This document shows positions 25,863 to 34,863 of a DNA stretch of 64,000 nucleotides, in pieces. The notes below the pieces were generated by a model that saw only the letters and a list, made by a program, of their open reading frames with translations, did no database searches and had not been told where the DNA came from. Source of the DNA: JAJDNS01 sp963578825. GTDB taxonomy: Bacteria > Acidobacteriota > Vicinamibacteria > Fen-336. Each line of letters opens with the position of its first letter. Within the stretch, counting starts at the first letter, position 1. Both the position numbers and the translations under genes were made by a program. The stretch is from contig CAUZDW010000005.1 of the NCBI GenBank assembly GCA_963578825.1, positions 87,093 to 151,092 of the forward strand. The letters run 5' to 3'.

Positions 25863-27584
25863 TCAGTCCCTGGGCGACGGGTCGAGGGCGAGCCACAAGA
25901 CGGTTCCGTTCACCGCGGGATCCGTGCTGCCCGCTGGGTGGAATCGAACCACGATCGGGCGGTCCTGATAGCCGCAGACGAACTCCAGCTCGGGCTCCGC
26001 CTCCCCAGTCCCGTGCACGAAGAAGCTGCGGGTCGATGAGGCCTCGAGCTTGACCGTCGCCGGATCCGCGGCGACGGTGAATAGAAGGCTCCCATCGGGG
26101 CGGCAGTCCAGGTAGATGAGATCCCCGCGCACCTCGACCGTGGCGGCGCTGAAGCCCTCGAGGCGGGCGAGCAGGTAGGCGCACAGATAGCGAAACGCCG
26201 GATCCCTTGCGGCGTCGCGACCGCGCCTCAGTACCCGCCGTGCCGCGGTCAGGTTGCCGCCTTGCACGTAGAGCCGCGAGAGCGTCCGGGCAATGTCGGT
26301 GCGATCGGGCTGCTGCTCGAACAGCGGCTCGAGGAGCTCGATGAGGTTCGCCCGAGGCTCGGTGCTCAAGGAGGCGAGAAGGAGGGCGGCCTCATAGAGC
26401 TGGGGCGAGTGGGCAAGGGCTGTCTCCAGGTCCGCCACCGCCTGCGCCTCGACTTGCGGGTCGAGGCGCACACCCCGTTGCAGGGCTTCGGAGACGTGCA
26501 GTCGCGCGCGCCGCAGGAGAGCGGCCGGGTTTTCGGGATCGGCCTCAAGCACGCTTTCGAGCTGCCGGCGTGCGGCGTCCCACTGCCCCTGGGAGACCAA
26601 TAGACCGCCGAGGCTGGCTCGAGACGGGAGGTGGCTCGGATCGGTCTGAAGGGCGGCCTCGAAGTGACGCCGGGCGCTCCTGGAGTGACCTCCATGCAGG
26701 AGCAGATCGCCCAGCCGATGCTCGACGTCGGCGGGCGGAGGCACGTCTTTCCGGAGGGCCGGCTCAGGTGCTCTCTCGACAGTCACACGGAGGAGCGGTC
26801 CCGCCGGAACGTCGGACAGCGAAGCCTCGGCGTCGGCCAGGTCGCCGATCCGCCGGGCAAACGCCGACTGGGGTTCCTCGCCCCCCGCCACGTCACCCAG
26901 GAACGCGCGCAGTGCTTCGAGGCCTTGCCGGTGGATCACCCAGCGGACCAGCGCCCACGAGCGGGCGTAGAGGGGCCCGCTCTCGACCTCGCCCAGGTAC
27001 TCGGGCGAGTCGTAGCCCACGTCCAGGAGCTCAGCGAGCGCGAGGTTGCCTTCCCGCAGCAGCGGCTCGTACTCTGGCCGTGTGGCGCCGAGCCGGGCCT
27101 CAACGCCAGTCAGGACGGCGCCGCTCAGGACCTCGGCCAGTCCCTCTGAAACCCACAATGGCTGGGCCTGCAGAGACCGGTTCAAGACGAGGTGTGCGTA
27201 CTCGTGCTCGATGGCCTCGAACGGGCGGAGCCGCTCCGGTGAGAGGTGCAGCACCGCGTAGTCTCGCTCGCCGCCCCCTTGAAAGAAGCCCGCCAGATCT
27301 TCGGAGCGGCGCCGCTCGCGGGGCACCAGGAGGGCGAAGCGGTTGGGGTCCTGCACCACGAGCACGGTGATGGGCCGCCGAGCATCCTCGGGGTCGGGGA
27401 ACAGCTCGAGGAGGACCGTCCGCAGGCGCTCGAGCCGCCCGGCGGCCCCCCGGGCGGGCGCCTCGCCCGCGTCGCTCAGCACCTCGAAGTGGGGCGAGCG
27501 GACTCGCACCCAGCCGCCGTCGGCCGGCGACTGTGAAGAAAGGAGCACCGCGCCGGCGAGGGCGAGAGAAATGGATCGGATCAT
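25863..27584 (-). CDS. Secreted HExxH metallopeptidase-like protein with TPR repeats (peptidase MA-like)
   Basis: The protein has about 573 residues and a signal peptide. HEYAH with E about 16 residues later (WVSEGLAE) is the zinc signature of gluzincin-type peptidase MA-like domains (about 25-250). Several TPR units follow (for example RRHFEAALQTDPSHLPSRAS and AARRQLESVLEADPENPAAL) to about residue 470, then a beta-rich C-terminal domain. It probably acts in the periplasm; no substrate is known for the family in these bacteria. ATG 27584 is preferred to TTG 27590. The gene stands alone upstream of the YfhO-like gene, 73 bp away on the same strand. Confidence 0.75.
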   Translation of the reverse strand: MIRSISLALAGAVLLSSQSPADGGWVRVRSPHFEVLSDAGEAPARGAAGRLERLRTVLLELFPDPEDARRPITVLVVQDPNRFALLVPRERRRSEDLAGFFQGGGERDYAVLHLSPERLRPFEAIEHEYAHLVLNRSLQAQPLWVSEGLAEVLSGAVLTGVEARLGATRPEYEPLLREGNLALAELLDVGYDSPEYLGEVESGPLYARSWALVRWVIHRQGLEALRAFLGDVAGGEEPQSAFARRIGDLADAEASLSDVPAGPLLRVTVERAPEPALRKDVPPPADVEHRLGDLLLHGGHSRSARRHFEAALQTDPSHLPSRASLGGLLVSQGQWDAARRQLESVLEADPENPAALLRRARLHVSEALQRGVRLDPQVEAQAVADLETALAHSPQLYEAALLLASLSTEPRANLIELLEPLFEQQPDRTDIARTLSRLYVQGGNLTAARRVLRRGRDAARDPAFRYLCAYLLARLEGFSAATVEVRGDLIYLDCRPDGSLLFTVAADPATVKLEASSTRSFFVHGTGEAEPELEFVCGYQDRPIVVRFHPAGSTDPAVNGTVLWLALDPSPRD

Positions 27585-27685
27585 CAGCAACGACCCTCGT
27601 CCATTCTAGCTCTCGCGCCTTCGGGTCCCGGGCGGCAAGCTTCGCAGCTTCTGGCATAAGCTGCCACAGAGCGGCTGAGGCAGGG

Positions 27686-27722
27686 CCTTCCACGAGGCTT
27701 TTCCCAGAAGCCACGTGGAAGG
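27686..27722. repeat. Long imperfect hairpin
   Basis: CCTTCCACG pairs with CGTGGAAGG, then an A/A mismatch, then GGCTT with AAGCC around a 7-nt loop: 14 pairs in all. It lies between divergent genes. It resembles an intergenic REP-type palindrome more than a terminator, since no T-run follows. Confidence 0.5.
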
Positions 27723-27742
27723 GCGGGACTACTCAGGGTTTC

Positions 27743-27760
27743 TCTCCCCCTACGTGGGGA
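27743..27760. repeat. CTCCCC/GGGGAG hairpin of a widespread intergenic type
   Basis: CTCCCC-CTACGT-GGGGAG sits 20 bp before the M29-like start codon. Palindromes of this C-rich/G-rich form occur in intergenic regions of many bacteria; no other copy was noticed in this window. Confidence 0.4.
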
Positions 27761-27779
27761 GGGATAGGGTGGGGGGTCG

Positions 27780-28958
27780 ATGAATAATAGACAAGCGATG
27801 AGACGCGCCGTCTGGATTTCCAGTGTCCTGCTCGCCGCAACCCTGCACGCCCAGTCCGTGTCCCCTCGGCACTCCCTCGATCACGCGGCATTGGCGAAGA
27901 AGATCATCGAGCGCCTCGACATGAAAGAGGGCGAGACGTTTCTGGCGGTGGCGCACCCCGGGCTCTTCGACGAGATGATTCCCTATCTCAGGTACGAGGC
28001 GATGAGGGTCGGTGCGGTGGACCTGGGCGTCCTCGACGTCTTGGCGCAGCCGGTCCCGGAGAGCTTCTCCGAGGAGACGCTCCGTACCGGGGCGGAGGCG
28101 TCGCTCCCCCGGCTCCGGGAGATGCTCCAGGGCGTGGATGCCTCGGTCATGCTCCCCGGCGCCAACCCCGGCCAACCCGCCTACACGGCCATTCAGGATC
28201 TGCTCCGAGACGGAAAGGGACGCACAATCCACTTCCACTGGCTCGAGAACGGCAGTGCCCTTCCCCTTCCCGGCCAGCCCCTCCCTCCCCGCCACGTGAT
28301 CGAGGCCACCTACCAGCGTGCCCTCCTCGACGCCGACTACGAGGCCCTCGGGGCGCATCAGCGACGGTTCGTCGCCGCAATGCGGAAGGGAGAAGTGCGC
28401 GTCACGAGCCCTGCGGGGACGGACCTGCGTTTTCGGATCGGCGACCGGCCCGTGAACGTCCAGGATGGCAACGCCTCGATGGCGCGGACGGAGGCCGGCC
28501 GCATCCTCATCGATCGGGAGATCGAGCTCCCTGCCGGGGCGGTGCGCGTGGCGCCCCTGGAGGAGACGGTCCACGGCACGATCGCCTTTCCCCCGTCCCA
28601 GTGGGCCGGCCGGCCCGTCCAGGGGCTGAAGCTCGTCCTCGAGGCGGGGCGGGTTGTTTCGCTTTCCGCCGAGTCGGGGGAAGAGGCCGTCCGGCGGGAG
28701 TTGGAGGACGCCGGCGCCGGCGGAGGGTCCTTCCGCGAAATGGCGCTGGGATTCCATCCGATGCTGGCCGTTCCCCAGGAGAGCCCCTGGATCCCGTACT
28801 ACGGGTACGGGGCCGGCGTCGTGCGCCTCTCCCTGGGTGACAACTCCGAGCTCGGCGGAAACGTGACGGGAGGCTACGTGCGCTGGAACTTCTTCGTGGA
28901 CACGACCCTTAGCGTGGGCGGCGAGGTCTGGATCCGAGACGGGGCTCTCGTGCGGTAG
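27780..28958 (+). CDS. Secreted M29-like aminopeptidase family protein
   Basis: This 392-residue protein has a signal peptide (VWISSVLLAATLHA). The C-terminal half resembles thermophilic M29 aminopeptidases: GEVRVTSPAGTDLRFRI, then REIELPAGAVRVAPLEETVHGTI. The usual M29 metal ligands (Glu, Glu, His, Tyr, His, Asp) are hard to place fully: I can see HPML and GDNSELGGN in the final part but not the complete set. Catalysis is therefore uncertain. TAGGGT ends 9 nt before the ATG. The gene diverges from the HExxH/TPR gene and is convergent with the OmpA-like gene. Confidence 0.62.
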   Translation: MNNRQAMRRAVWISSVLLAATLHAQSVSPRHSLDHAALAKKIIERLDMKEGETFLAVAHPGLFDEMIPYLRYEAMRVGAVDLGVLDVLAQPVPESFSEETLRTGAEASLPRLREMLQGVDASVMLPGANPGQPAYTAIQDLLRDGKGRTIHFHWLENGSALPLPGQPLPPRHVIEATYQRALLDADYEALGAHQRRFVAAMRKGEVRVTSPAGTDLRFRIGDRPVNVQDGNASMARTEAGRILIDREIELPAGAVRVAPLEETVHGTIAFPPSQWAGRPVQGLKLVLEAGRVVSLSAESGEEAVRRELEDAGAGGGSFREMALGFHPMLAVPQESPWIPYYGYGAGVVRLSLGDNSELGGNVTGGYVRWNFFVDTTLSVGGEVWIRDGALVR

Positions 28959-28995
28959 CGCGAGCCATCCTCTGGGCTTCGCGACCGCAAGTGCG

Positions 28996-29856
28996 CTAGC
29001 GCACCTCGCGCCCGTAACGAATCTTTGTGTTCACGATGCCGAGCTCTACCCGGCGATTCTTCGCGCGGGCCTCGTCCGAGGTCCCGGTCACCAGCGGGCG
29101 CTCCTTCCCGTGTCCCGTCACGGAGAGGATCCCAGGTGACAGGCCGGCCTCCTCGAGGTAGTCCCGCACGGCCTGCGCGCGGCGCTCGGAGAGGTTCTGG
29201 TTGTACTCGGCCGATCCCACGTCGTCCGTATGGCCGTTCACGGAGATCGTGTACTCGCGAGAGGAGAGCAGAATCCCGGCAACGCGGCTCAGCAGCTCGC
29301 GATCGGCGGGTTTCAGATCGGCCTTGTCGAACTCGAACTTGAGGTATTCGCTCCCCAGGCTCATGACGACGCCGAGTGCGGTGCGCCGCGTGTCCGCGAT
29401 CTGACCGAGGGCCTCCTGCAGCCGGTTGAGATCGGCTTCGGCCTCTCTCCGGATGCGTCTCGCTTCGGCTTCGGCCCGGGCAGCCGAGCGGCGCGCGCTG
29501 TCGGCCTCCTGTCGCGCGTCCTCGGCTTCTCCGCGGGCCAGGGCCGCGTCGCCTCGGGCGTCGGCCGTCTCGGCCTGCGCCCGTTCCCGGCTCTCCACCG
29601 CCGAGCGGGCGAAGGCCTCGGCGTCTCCCGCCCGGTCGATCGCCTGCATGGAGAGCTCCATCGACTCTTCGGCCCGGGCCGAGAGGCCCGCGAGCTGGCG
29701 GTCGACCTCGTCGAAGCGCGCCATCATCTGCAGGCCCAGGAGTCCCAGGCCGACGAGGATCACGACGATGAGGAGTGCGAGCACGAGAAGGGCCATTCGG
29801 CCGCCGCCACCCGGGGCTCTCCCGGTTCCTCCCGAAGACTGCGTTTCGTCCAGCAT
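28996..29856 (-). CDS. OmpA-domain peptidoglycan-binding protein with coiled coil
   Basis: This 286-residue protein has an N-terminal membrane anchor (MALLVLALLIVVILVGLGLL), a long Ala/Glu/Arg-rich coiled coil (about 50-160) and an OmpA/MotB domain (about 180-280). The OmpA signature is INxNGHTDDVGSxEYNQNLSERRA-like, seen here as VNGHTDDVGSAEYNQNLS, followed by NRRVEL. It would tether the envelope to peptidoglycan; a flagellar MotB role is unlikely because the plug region and a motA partner are missing. The ATG at 29856 lies 8 nt after TATTCT. An upstream in-frame codon would add only basic sequence. Confidence 0.85.
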   Translation of the reverse strand: MLDETQSSGGTGRAPGGGGRMALLVLALLIVVILVGLGLLGLQMMARFDEVDRQLAGLSARAEESMELSMQAIDRAGDAEAFARSAVESRERAQAETADARGDAALARGEAEDARQEADSARRSAARAEAEARRIRREAEADLNRLQEALGQIADTRRTALGVVMSLGSEYLKFEFDKADLKPADRELLSRVAGILLSSREYTISVNGHTDDVGSAEYNQNLSERRAQAVRDYLEEAGLSPGILSVTGHGKERPLVTGTSDEARAKNRRVELGIVNTKIRYGREVR

Positions 29857-29858
29857 CG

Positions 29859-29873
29859 CTCTATAGAATAGAG
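29859..29873. promoter_or_regulatory. A/T-rich palindrome at the OmpA-gene promoter
   Basis: CTCTAT-AGA-ATAGAG is a 15-bp palindrome that overlaps the -10-like TATTCT, 3 bp before the ATG of the OmpA-like gene. It could bind a regulator or simply be the promoter core. Confidence 0.4.
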
Positions 29874-29928
29874 CAAACGCGGCGCGTCTTCGCTGTGAGA
29901 GGGGACACACGCCCTGGCCGGCGGCGGT

Positions 29929-30957
29929 CTACTCCGCGACGATCCCGAGGATGCGCCCCTCGGCCTCGAACTCCTGCAGGAGTCGGCGACGCAGTCCCCT
30001 CTCCGCCAGGCCGTAGCGCAAGCCGTTCGTGTTGAGCTTCCAGAGCTGGGCGTCGCTCAAGCCCTGCTCGTCCCGAGCCAGCATGTACTCCCGGTTGAGA
30101 TCGGTGGAGAAGAAGGGTGGGTCGTCCGTGCTCAGCGTTGCCGCCACACCCGCCGCGAGCATGGAACGGAGCGGATGCGCGCGCAGGTCCTGGAAGTCGG
30201 TCAGGCAGGCGTTGCTGGACAGCGCGACATCGCAGCAGATGTCCCGCTCGGCCAGGAGATCGAGGGTTGCCGGATCGTCCACGGCGTGGACCCCGTGTTG
30301 GACTCGGAGCACCTCGAGCTCCTCGACCGCCTGCCGCACGTGCTCGGCGCCACCGGTCTCGCCGGCGTGGGCCACCGCTGGGTACCCGGCCCGGCGCGCG
30401 CGCTCGAAATACGGTGCGAACATCGAGCGGGGAAAACCGCGCTCCGGTCCGCCCAGGCCGATTGCGACGACGATGGGGTTGGCGAGACCCTCGAGCAGAG
30501 CCGCCGTGTAGGGTCCGGCCTCGTTCGCCGCTTCGCTGGGAATGTCGAGGATGAGGCGTGTCACGGGACCGCCCTGCGCTTCCGCGCTCTGGAGGCACGC
30601 CGTTACGATCTCCAGCGCCCGCTCGCCTCCGATCCCGAAGCGCTGGTGGTTATACGGCGTGAAATGAGCCTCGACGTAGCGGATGTTCTGCCGTCGGGAC
30701 TCCTCCACGAAACCGTCGACCATCTGTTCGTAGTCCTCGGGGCTCTTGAGGCAGGAGCACATCGCCAGCCACAGCTCGATGAACTTGTCGAAGCTCTCGA
30801 ACCGATAGAGGCGACGGAGCGCGTCGAGGGTCGTCGCTGGAAGAGACACGCCGTGGCGTTCGGCCATGGCCCAGAGCGTCTCCGGAGAGGTGGTTCCCTC
30901 GAGATGGAGGTGAACCTCCGCCTTGGGCATGCGCGCGATGATCTCGTCGCTGAGCAC
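29929..30957 (-). CDS. add: Adenosine deaminase family protein
   Basis: This 342-residue metal-dependent amidohydrolase would convert adenosine to inosine in purine salvage. Zinc ligands and catalytic residues are all visible: KAEVHLHLEG (H16, H18), VAHAGE (H197, E200), VQHGVHAV with the third His, and LSTDDPPFF (D278, D279). Length is normal. Some relatives in this family deaminate adenine or aminofutalosine, so the exact substrate is not settled. The GTG start lies 8 nt after GATAGT with no ribosome binding site. Confidence 0.85.
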   Translation of the reverse strand: MLSDEIIARMPKAEVHLHLEGTTSPETLWAMAERHGVSLPATTLDALRRLYRFESFDKFIELWLAMCSCLKSPEDYEQMVDGFVEESRRQNIRYVEAHFTPYNHQRFGIGGERALEIVTACLQSAEAQGGPVTRLILDIPSEAANEAGPYTAALLEGLANPIVVAIGLGGPERGFPRSMFAPYFERARRAGYPAVAHAGETGGAEHVRQAVEELEVLRVQHGVHAVDDPATLDLLAERDICCDVALSSNACLTDFQDLRAHPLRSMLAAGVAATLSTDDPPFFSTDLNREYMLARDEQGLSDAQLWKLNTNGLRYGLAERGLRRRLLQEFEAEGRILGIVAE

Positions 30958-31058
30958 GGCCGCTGACTATCCCACGGAGGGCGAAGCGCTTGCAAACGGC
31001 ATGAGGCGCGACCGCGGCCGGGCGCATTTTTGGCGTTCGCCACGAGAGCGTCAGCCTG

Positions 31059-31277
31059 ATGGGGCGGGGAATCCTGCCGCGCGGACTGTCTTGGACAGAT
31101 CAAAAGACGTCAATTGACCGAGCGGAAACGGACTCCCGGCGGACGCGGCGCAACAAGAAGCGCCGGGACGTGTCGGAGTCCGAGACGCGGCAAAAGGCGG
31201 GCGTGAGCTTCGCCATCGACGCCACCATCAATCCCGACTTCGGCCAGGTCGAGGGCGCGGCGAAGAATGCGCGCTAG
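31059..31277 (+). pseudogene. Fragment of a DUF5916-type outer-membrane protein
   Basis: A 72-codon frame contains IDATINPDFGQVE (about 31212-31253). This matches the strongly conserved L-D-A-T-(V/I)-N-P-D-F-G-Q-V-E core of large DUF5916/CBM9-containing proteins of several hundred residues. Nothing else of such a protein is found on either side: upstream residues are Arg-rich and the frame ends 8 codons later. It therefore looks like a deletion relic. The remainder of 30958-31286 holds no other gene. The MMPL start follows 9 bp after its stop. Confidence 0.5.
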
Positions 31278-31280
31278 GAT
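31275..31280 (+). promoter_or_regulatory. -10-like TAGGAT of the MMPL gene, leaderless arrangement
   Basis: TAGGAT ends 6 nt before the GTG start at 31287. The intervening CGCAGG is too close to act as a normal ribosome binding site. Confidence 0.4.
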
Positions 31281-31286
31281 CGCAGG

Positions 31287-33482
31287 GTGAGCTCTCACCG
31301 CCGACCTTTCTGGCGCTTTGCCCCCCTCCTCGCCTGGTTCGTCGCGGCCCTCGTCCTGGTTCCCCAGGCTCGACATGTCGAGGAGACCCTGGATGTCTCG
31401 GCTCGCATCCTTGGAAGCGAGTCGGCCTGCGTCGAGCGGACACTCGCGGAGCGGTTCGAGTCGCCCTTTGCCCAGAGCGCGATTCTCGTCGCCCGGGGAC
31501 TGCCGAGCCCGGACACCCCCGGCGGGGAGGAGGCGCTTCGGACGCTCGTCGACGCCCTCAAAAAACGTCCTGAGGTGAAGGGCGTCTTCTCTCACCTTGA
31601 CCAGCCCGATCCCTATTTCGTTGGAGAAGGCGAAGGGGGCACCTTCGTCGTCGTGGGGCTCGAGGCGCCAGACGCGCGCGTGGATCGTCTCCTGCCTGGT
31701 CTACGGGCGGCCACGGTAGGGATCCGAACGACCCTCCGCGAGACTTTCCCGGACGTCACGCTGCGCTGGACCGGCGAGGCCGCCATCAACCATGACCTCT
31801 GGCAGACGAGTACCGACGAAGCTCACGCCGCCGAGCGCCGGGCGCTGCCGATAACCCTCCTCCTGCTCCTGATCGTGTTCGGCTCGGTGGTCGCGGCCTC
31901 CCTTCCAGTGGCGGCAGGCGCCCTGTCCGTCGCCCTGACCCTGGGTCTGGTGGCGCTGGCGGCGGAGCTCTGGCCGCTGTCGATCCTCGTCGTCAACGTG
32001 GTGTCGATGCTCGGCCTGGCCCTGGGCATCGACTACGCGCTCCTCACCGTGACCCGCTTTCGCGAGGCGCGGGGCGCCGGGGCCTCGCCCCGGTCCGCCG
32101 CCCGGGACGCCGCCCGTCATGCCGGCGGCACCGTGGCTCTTTCGGGGGTGGCCGTGGCCATCGGATTCTTTGCCCTCCTGCTGATTCCGCTGCGAGAGCT
32201 GCGCTCGGCGGCGCTCGGCGGCTTGCTGGTCGCTCTCGTCTCGGTGCTGGTGGCGGTCACGCTCCTGCCCCCGATCCTCGGCTGGCTCGGCGGTCGTCTC
32301 GAGGCGGGCCGGTTGTGGTCCCGCCGGTTCTCCCCTGATGGCCGTCGCTGGAGGGCCTGGGCCCGGGTCGTCTGCGCGCGGCCGTGGCTTGTTCTGCTCC
32401 TCACGGCCCCTCCGGTGCTTCTGTTGGCGGCGCAGGCCGGGCGCCTGGACCCGGGCATCCCCACCGGCCCCTGGCACCCGCCGTCCATGGAGTCGGCGCG
32501 AGCCATCGAAGACCTCCGCGCTCTGGGGCGCGGAGGTGTGGTCCAGACTCTCCGCGTCGTGCTCCATCTTCCCGAGACGACGACGGCCCTGGAGAGCGAG
32601 GGCTGGGAGGCCCAGAGACGTCTCGAGTCGTGGCTCCTCTCCCAACCCGTCGTAGCCCGGGTCCAGTCCCTTCGCTCCGTCGCGGGAGAGCGGGCCGACG
32701 ACCTGGCGTACATGGCTCTCCTCCCCGCCGCGGCCAAGCGCCCCTTTGTCGACGGGCTCGGTGAGGCGGTCCTGCTCGAGGCCGTCCCTCGGGAGGATGC
32801 CGACCCGGCGAAGCTTTCCGAGCTGGTGCGCTTGCTGCGAGCGATGGATGCGGCGGGCGCGAGCGGTCTCGCCGACACCCGGATCGAGGTGGGTGGTCTC
32901 CCGGCGTTCAACACCGACTACGAGGACGCGGTCGCCGGACGACTCGGCCTGGTCGTGCTGCTGGTCGTGGGCGCGACGCTTCTTGCCCTTTTCGTCGCCT
33001 TTCGCTCGGTCCTGGTGCCTCTCAAGGCAGTGGCTCTCAACCTGCTCGCGGTGTCGGCTGCCTTCGGAGCGCTGGTCGTCGTCTTTCAGGACGGAATCGG
33101 CCTGAGCCTGCTGGGCCTCGACGCCCCGCTGGACGGCGTGTTCCCGATCATCCCGCCCCTGGTGTTCTGCACCGTCTTCGGCCTCTCGATGGACTACGAG
33201 GTCTTCCTGGTGGCCCGGGTGGCCGAGGCTCGGCGCTCGGGCCTGTCCGAGGAAGATGCTCTCGCCGAAGGTCTCGCCCGCACCGGGGGTGTCATCACCA
33301 GCGCCGCCGCCATCATGATCGCGGTGTTCGCCTCCTTCGCCCTGGGCGAGTTCGTCCTGATGAAGATGCTCGGCTTCACGCTGGCCGTGGCCGTCTTCCT
33401 CGACGCGACGATCATTCGCGTGGCGATCGGCCCCGCCCTCCTCCGCCTCGCCGGCCGCTGGAACTGGTGGCCCGGGCGCTGA
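31287..33482 (+). CDS. MMPL/RND-family membrane transporter
   Basis: This 731-residue protein has the twofold RND layout: one N-terminal helix, a periplasmic domain (about 30-180), five or six helices, then the same again. The MMPL signature G-x-D-Y occurs in both halves, as LALGIDYALLTVTRFREA and FGLSMDYEVFLVARVAEA. These Asp-Tyr pairs carry protons that drive export. Members export lipids, hopanoids or other hydrophobic compounds; the cargo here is unknown and no periplasmic adaptor gene is adjacent. The start is GTG 31287. It ends 5 bp from the convergent broken porin. Confidence 0.85.
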   Translation: MSSHRRPFWRFAPLLAWFVAALVLVPQARHVEETLDVSARILGSESACVERTLAERFESPFAQSAILVARGLPSPDTPGGEEALRTLVDALKKRPEVKGVFSHLDQPDPYFVGEGEGGTFVVVGLEAPDARVDRLLPGLRAATVGIRTTLRETFPDVTLRWTGEAAINHDLWQTSTDEAHAAERRALPITLLLLLIVFGSVVAASLPVAAGALSVALTLGLVALAAELWPLSILVVNVVSMLGLALGIDYALLTVTRFREARGAGASPRSAARDAARHAGGTVALSGVAVAIGFFALLLIPLRELRSAALGGLLVALVSVLVAVTLLPPILGWLGGRLEAGRLWSRRFSPDGRRWRAWARVVCARPWLVLLLTAPPVLLLAAQAGRLDPGIPTGPWHPPSMESARAIEDLRALGRGGVVQTLRVVLHLPETTTALESEGWEAQRRLESWLLSQPVVARVQSLRSVAGERADDLAYMALLPAAAKRPFVDGLGEAVLLEAVPREDADPAKLSELVRLLRAMDAAGASGLADTRIEVGGLPAFNTDYEDAVAGRLGLVVLLVVGATLLALFVAFRSVLVPLKAVALNLLAVSAAFGALVVVFQDGIGLSLLGLDAPLDGVFPIIPPLVFCTVFGLSMDYEVFLVARVAEARRSGLSEEDALAEGLARTGGVITSAAAIMIAVFASFALGEFVLMKMLGFTLAVAVFLDATIIRVAIGPALLRLAGRWNWWPGR

Positions 33483-33487
33483 CGCGC

Positions 33488-34820
33488 CTAGAAGAACAGC
33501 CGCAGGGTCGCCAGGAACTCGTCGTGCTTGATGGGCCGTTTCGCGCCGATCTTGTTGTGGGTGTACTCGAGGGTCAGGTCGCGGTGGTCGATGATCGTCG
33601 TGCGCAGCCCGAAGTCGTATTTCTCCCAGTCCCAGAGCGCGCTCAGCGTGATGAAGGTCCGCGAAGCGGTCCAGTCGTTGTCCAGGCGAGAGTAGCGAAA
33701 GACCGGCTGGATTGACGGGAAGAGGGCGGTCGGGTCCCCGAGGTCGCCGGTGACGAGCCGATAGCTGGCCTCGACCTCGAACCCCGTCCGCGGGAGGCTC
33801 GCCGACTCCTCCTTGACGTACTGGGCGAAGAGGGCGAAGCCTCCGAGCCGGACGTCCAGGTTCGCACCGTACTCGGTGCGCTCGTTCCCCTCGAGCTGGT
33901 CCGGCGGGAAGCCGGCCCCGCGGAGCAGCTCCAGGTCCCCCTGGTAGAAGGTGCCGTTCAGGTGGGTCTCGTCGGGAATCGTCGCCTGGTAGTAGAAGCC
34001 GAGGATGTCCACGCCGAACCCCTCGTCCTCGCTCAGCCAGCGCAGGCCGGCCCCGCTCCCGAACTCGAACTCGTCGTCGATTTGAAGGTCCTCCACCTCC
34101 GCGTGGTAGAAGATCGGGAAGCCCGAGCCGAGCTCGCGAACGGGATTGGGCGGGGGAGTGGTCCCGTTGTCTCCCGCCAGGGCGTTGGGGTCGCGCAGGA
34201 AGATCGGGTGCCCGTCGGAGACCTGGCCGAAGAAATAGATGTTCGACCCGAGAGAGCCGCCGACCTGCAGCATGAGGTCGGGAAACCGGTTGAACGCGGT
34301 GGAGACCAGCCCGTAGGTCTCCATCCTGCGGGCGATCTGCGCTCGAACTTGGGTGCTTTCCCGAGGAGGGCATAGAAGGACGACCCGTCGATGGGTTGGA
34401 GCGACTGCTGCCGCGGGCCGAAGGCGATCCAGGCCTCGTCGACGTCGATCTTCTTGTCGGTGCTGGTGGGGGTTCTGTCGTAGAGATCGATGAAGTCGAT
34501 CTTGATGCGACCGCTGATCCCCCGGGGCAGCTCCAGGTCGAAGTAGACGATGGCCTTGCTCACCTCGAGGGAGGAGCCGGGGGCCACGGTTGACAGAGCC
34601 ACGTTGTCCTGTCCCTGCGGAACGAATTCCGGCGGGAACGGCGTGAAGACCGGGAAGCGGTCGCTCTCCGACTAGCGGTAGTTCACCTTCAACTCGGCAG
34701 AGACGTCCAGGAAGACGCCATCGTCGGCGGCATCGGGCTCGAAATCGTCTTCGTCCTGCGCCCCAGGGCGCACGGCGCGCGAAGGGCGATCGCCAGCATG
34801 GGGACGTTCAGCCGTCGCAT
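33488..34820 (-). pseudogene. Outer-membrane porin-like beta-barrel, frameshifted
   Basis: Three frames must be joined to read one protein. ATG 34820 starts a signal peptide (MRRLNVPMLAIAL, then APCALG). One missing G near 34770 shifts to AQDEDDFEPDAADDGVFLD. A TAG at about 34672-34674 interrupts NYR-SESDRFPV where Trp is expected. The frame continues through KAPKFER, and one base is missing near 34340 before QIARRMETYGLVS. The last part (278 residues) runs to TLRLFF, an aromatic end typical of outer-membrane barrels. Alternating strands with Tyr/Phe girdles support a porin. As written it cannot yield a full product. It lies between the MMPL transporter and sulfatase genes. Confidence 0.7.
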
Positions 34821-34863
34821 GTGGGTTGCTCCTTGTTTCGCCGGGTCAAGCGATCGACGTATT

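Noticed and set aside
31701..34373. 890-codon minus-strand open frame
   Set aside because: It lies antisense to the MMPL gene and contains one frame of the broken porin only at its start; composition is Arg/Gly/His-rich shadow sequence.
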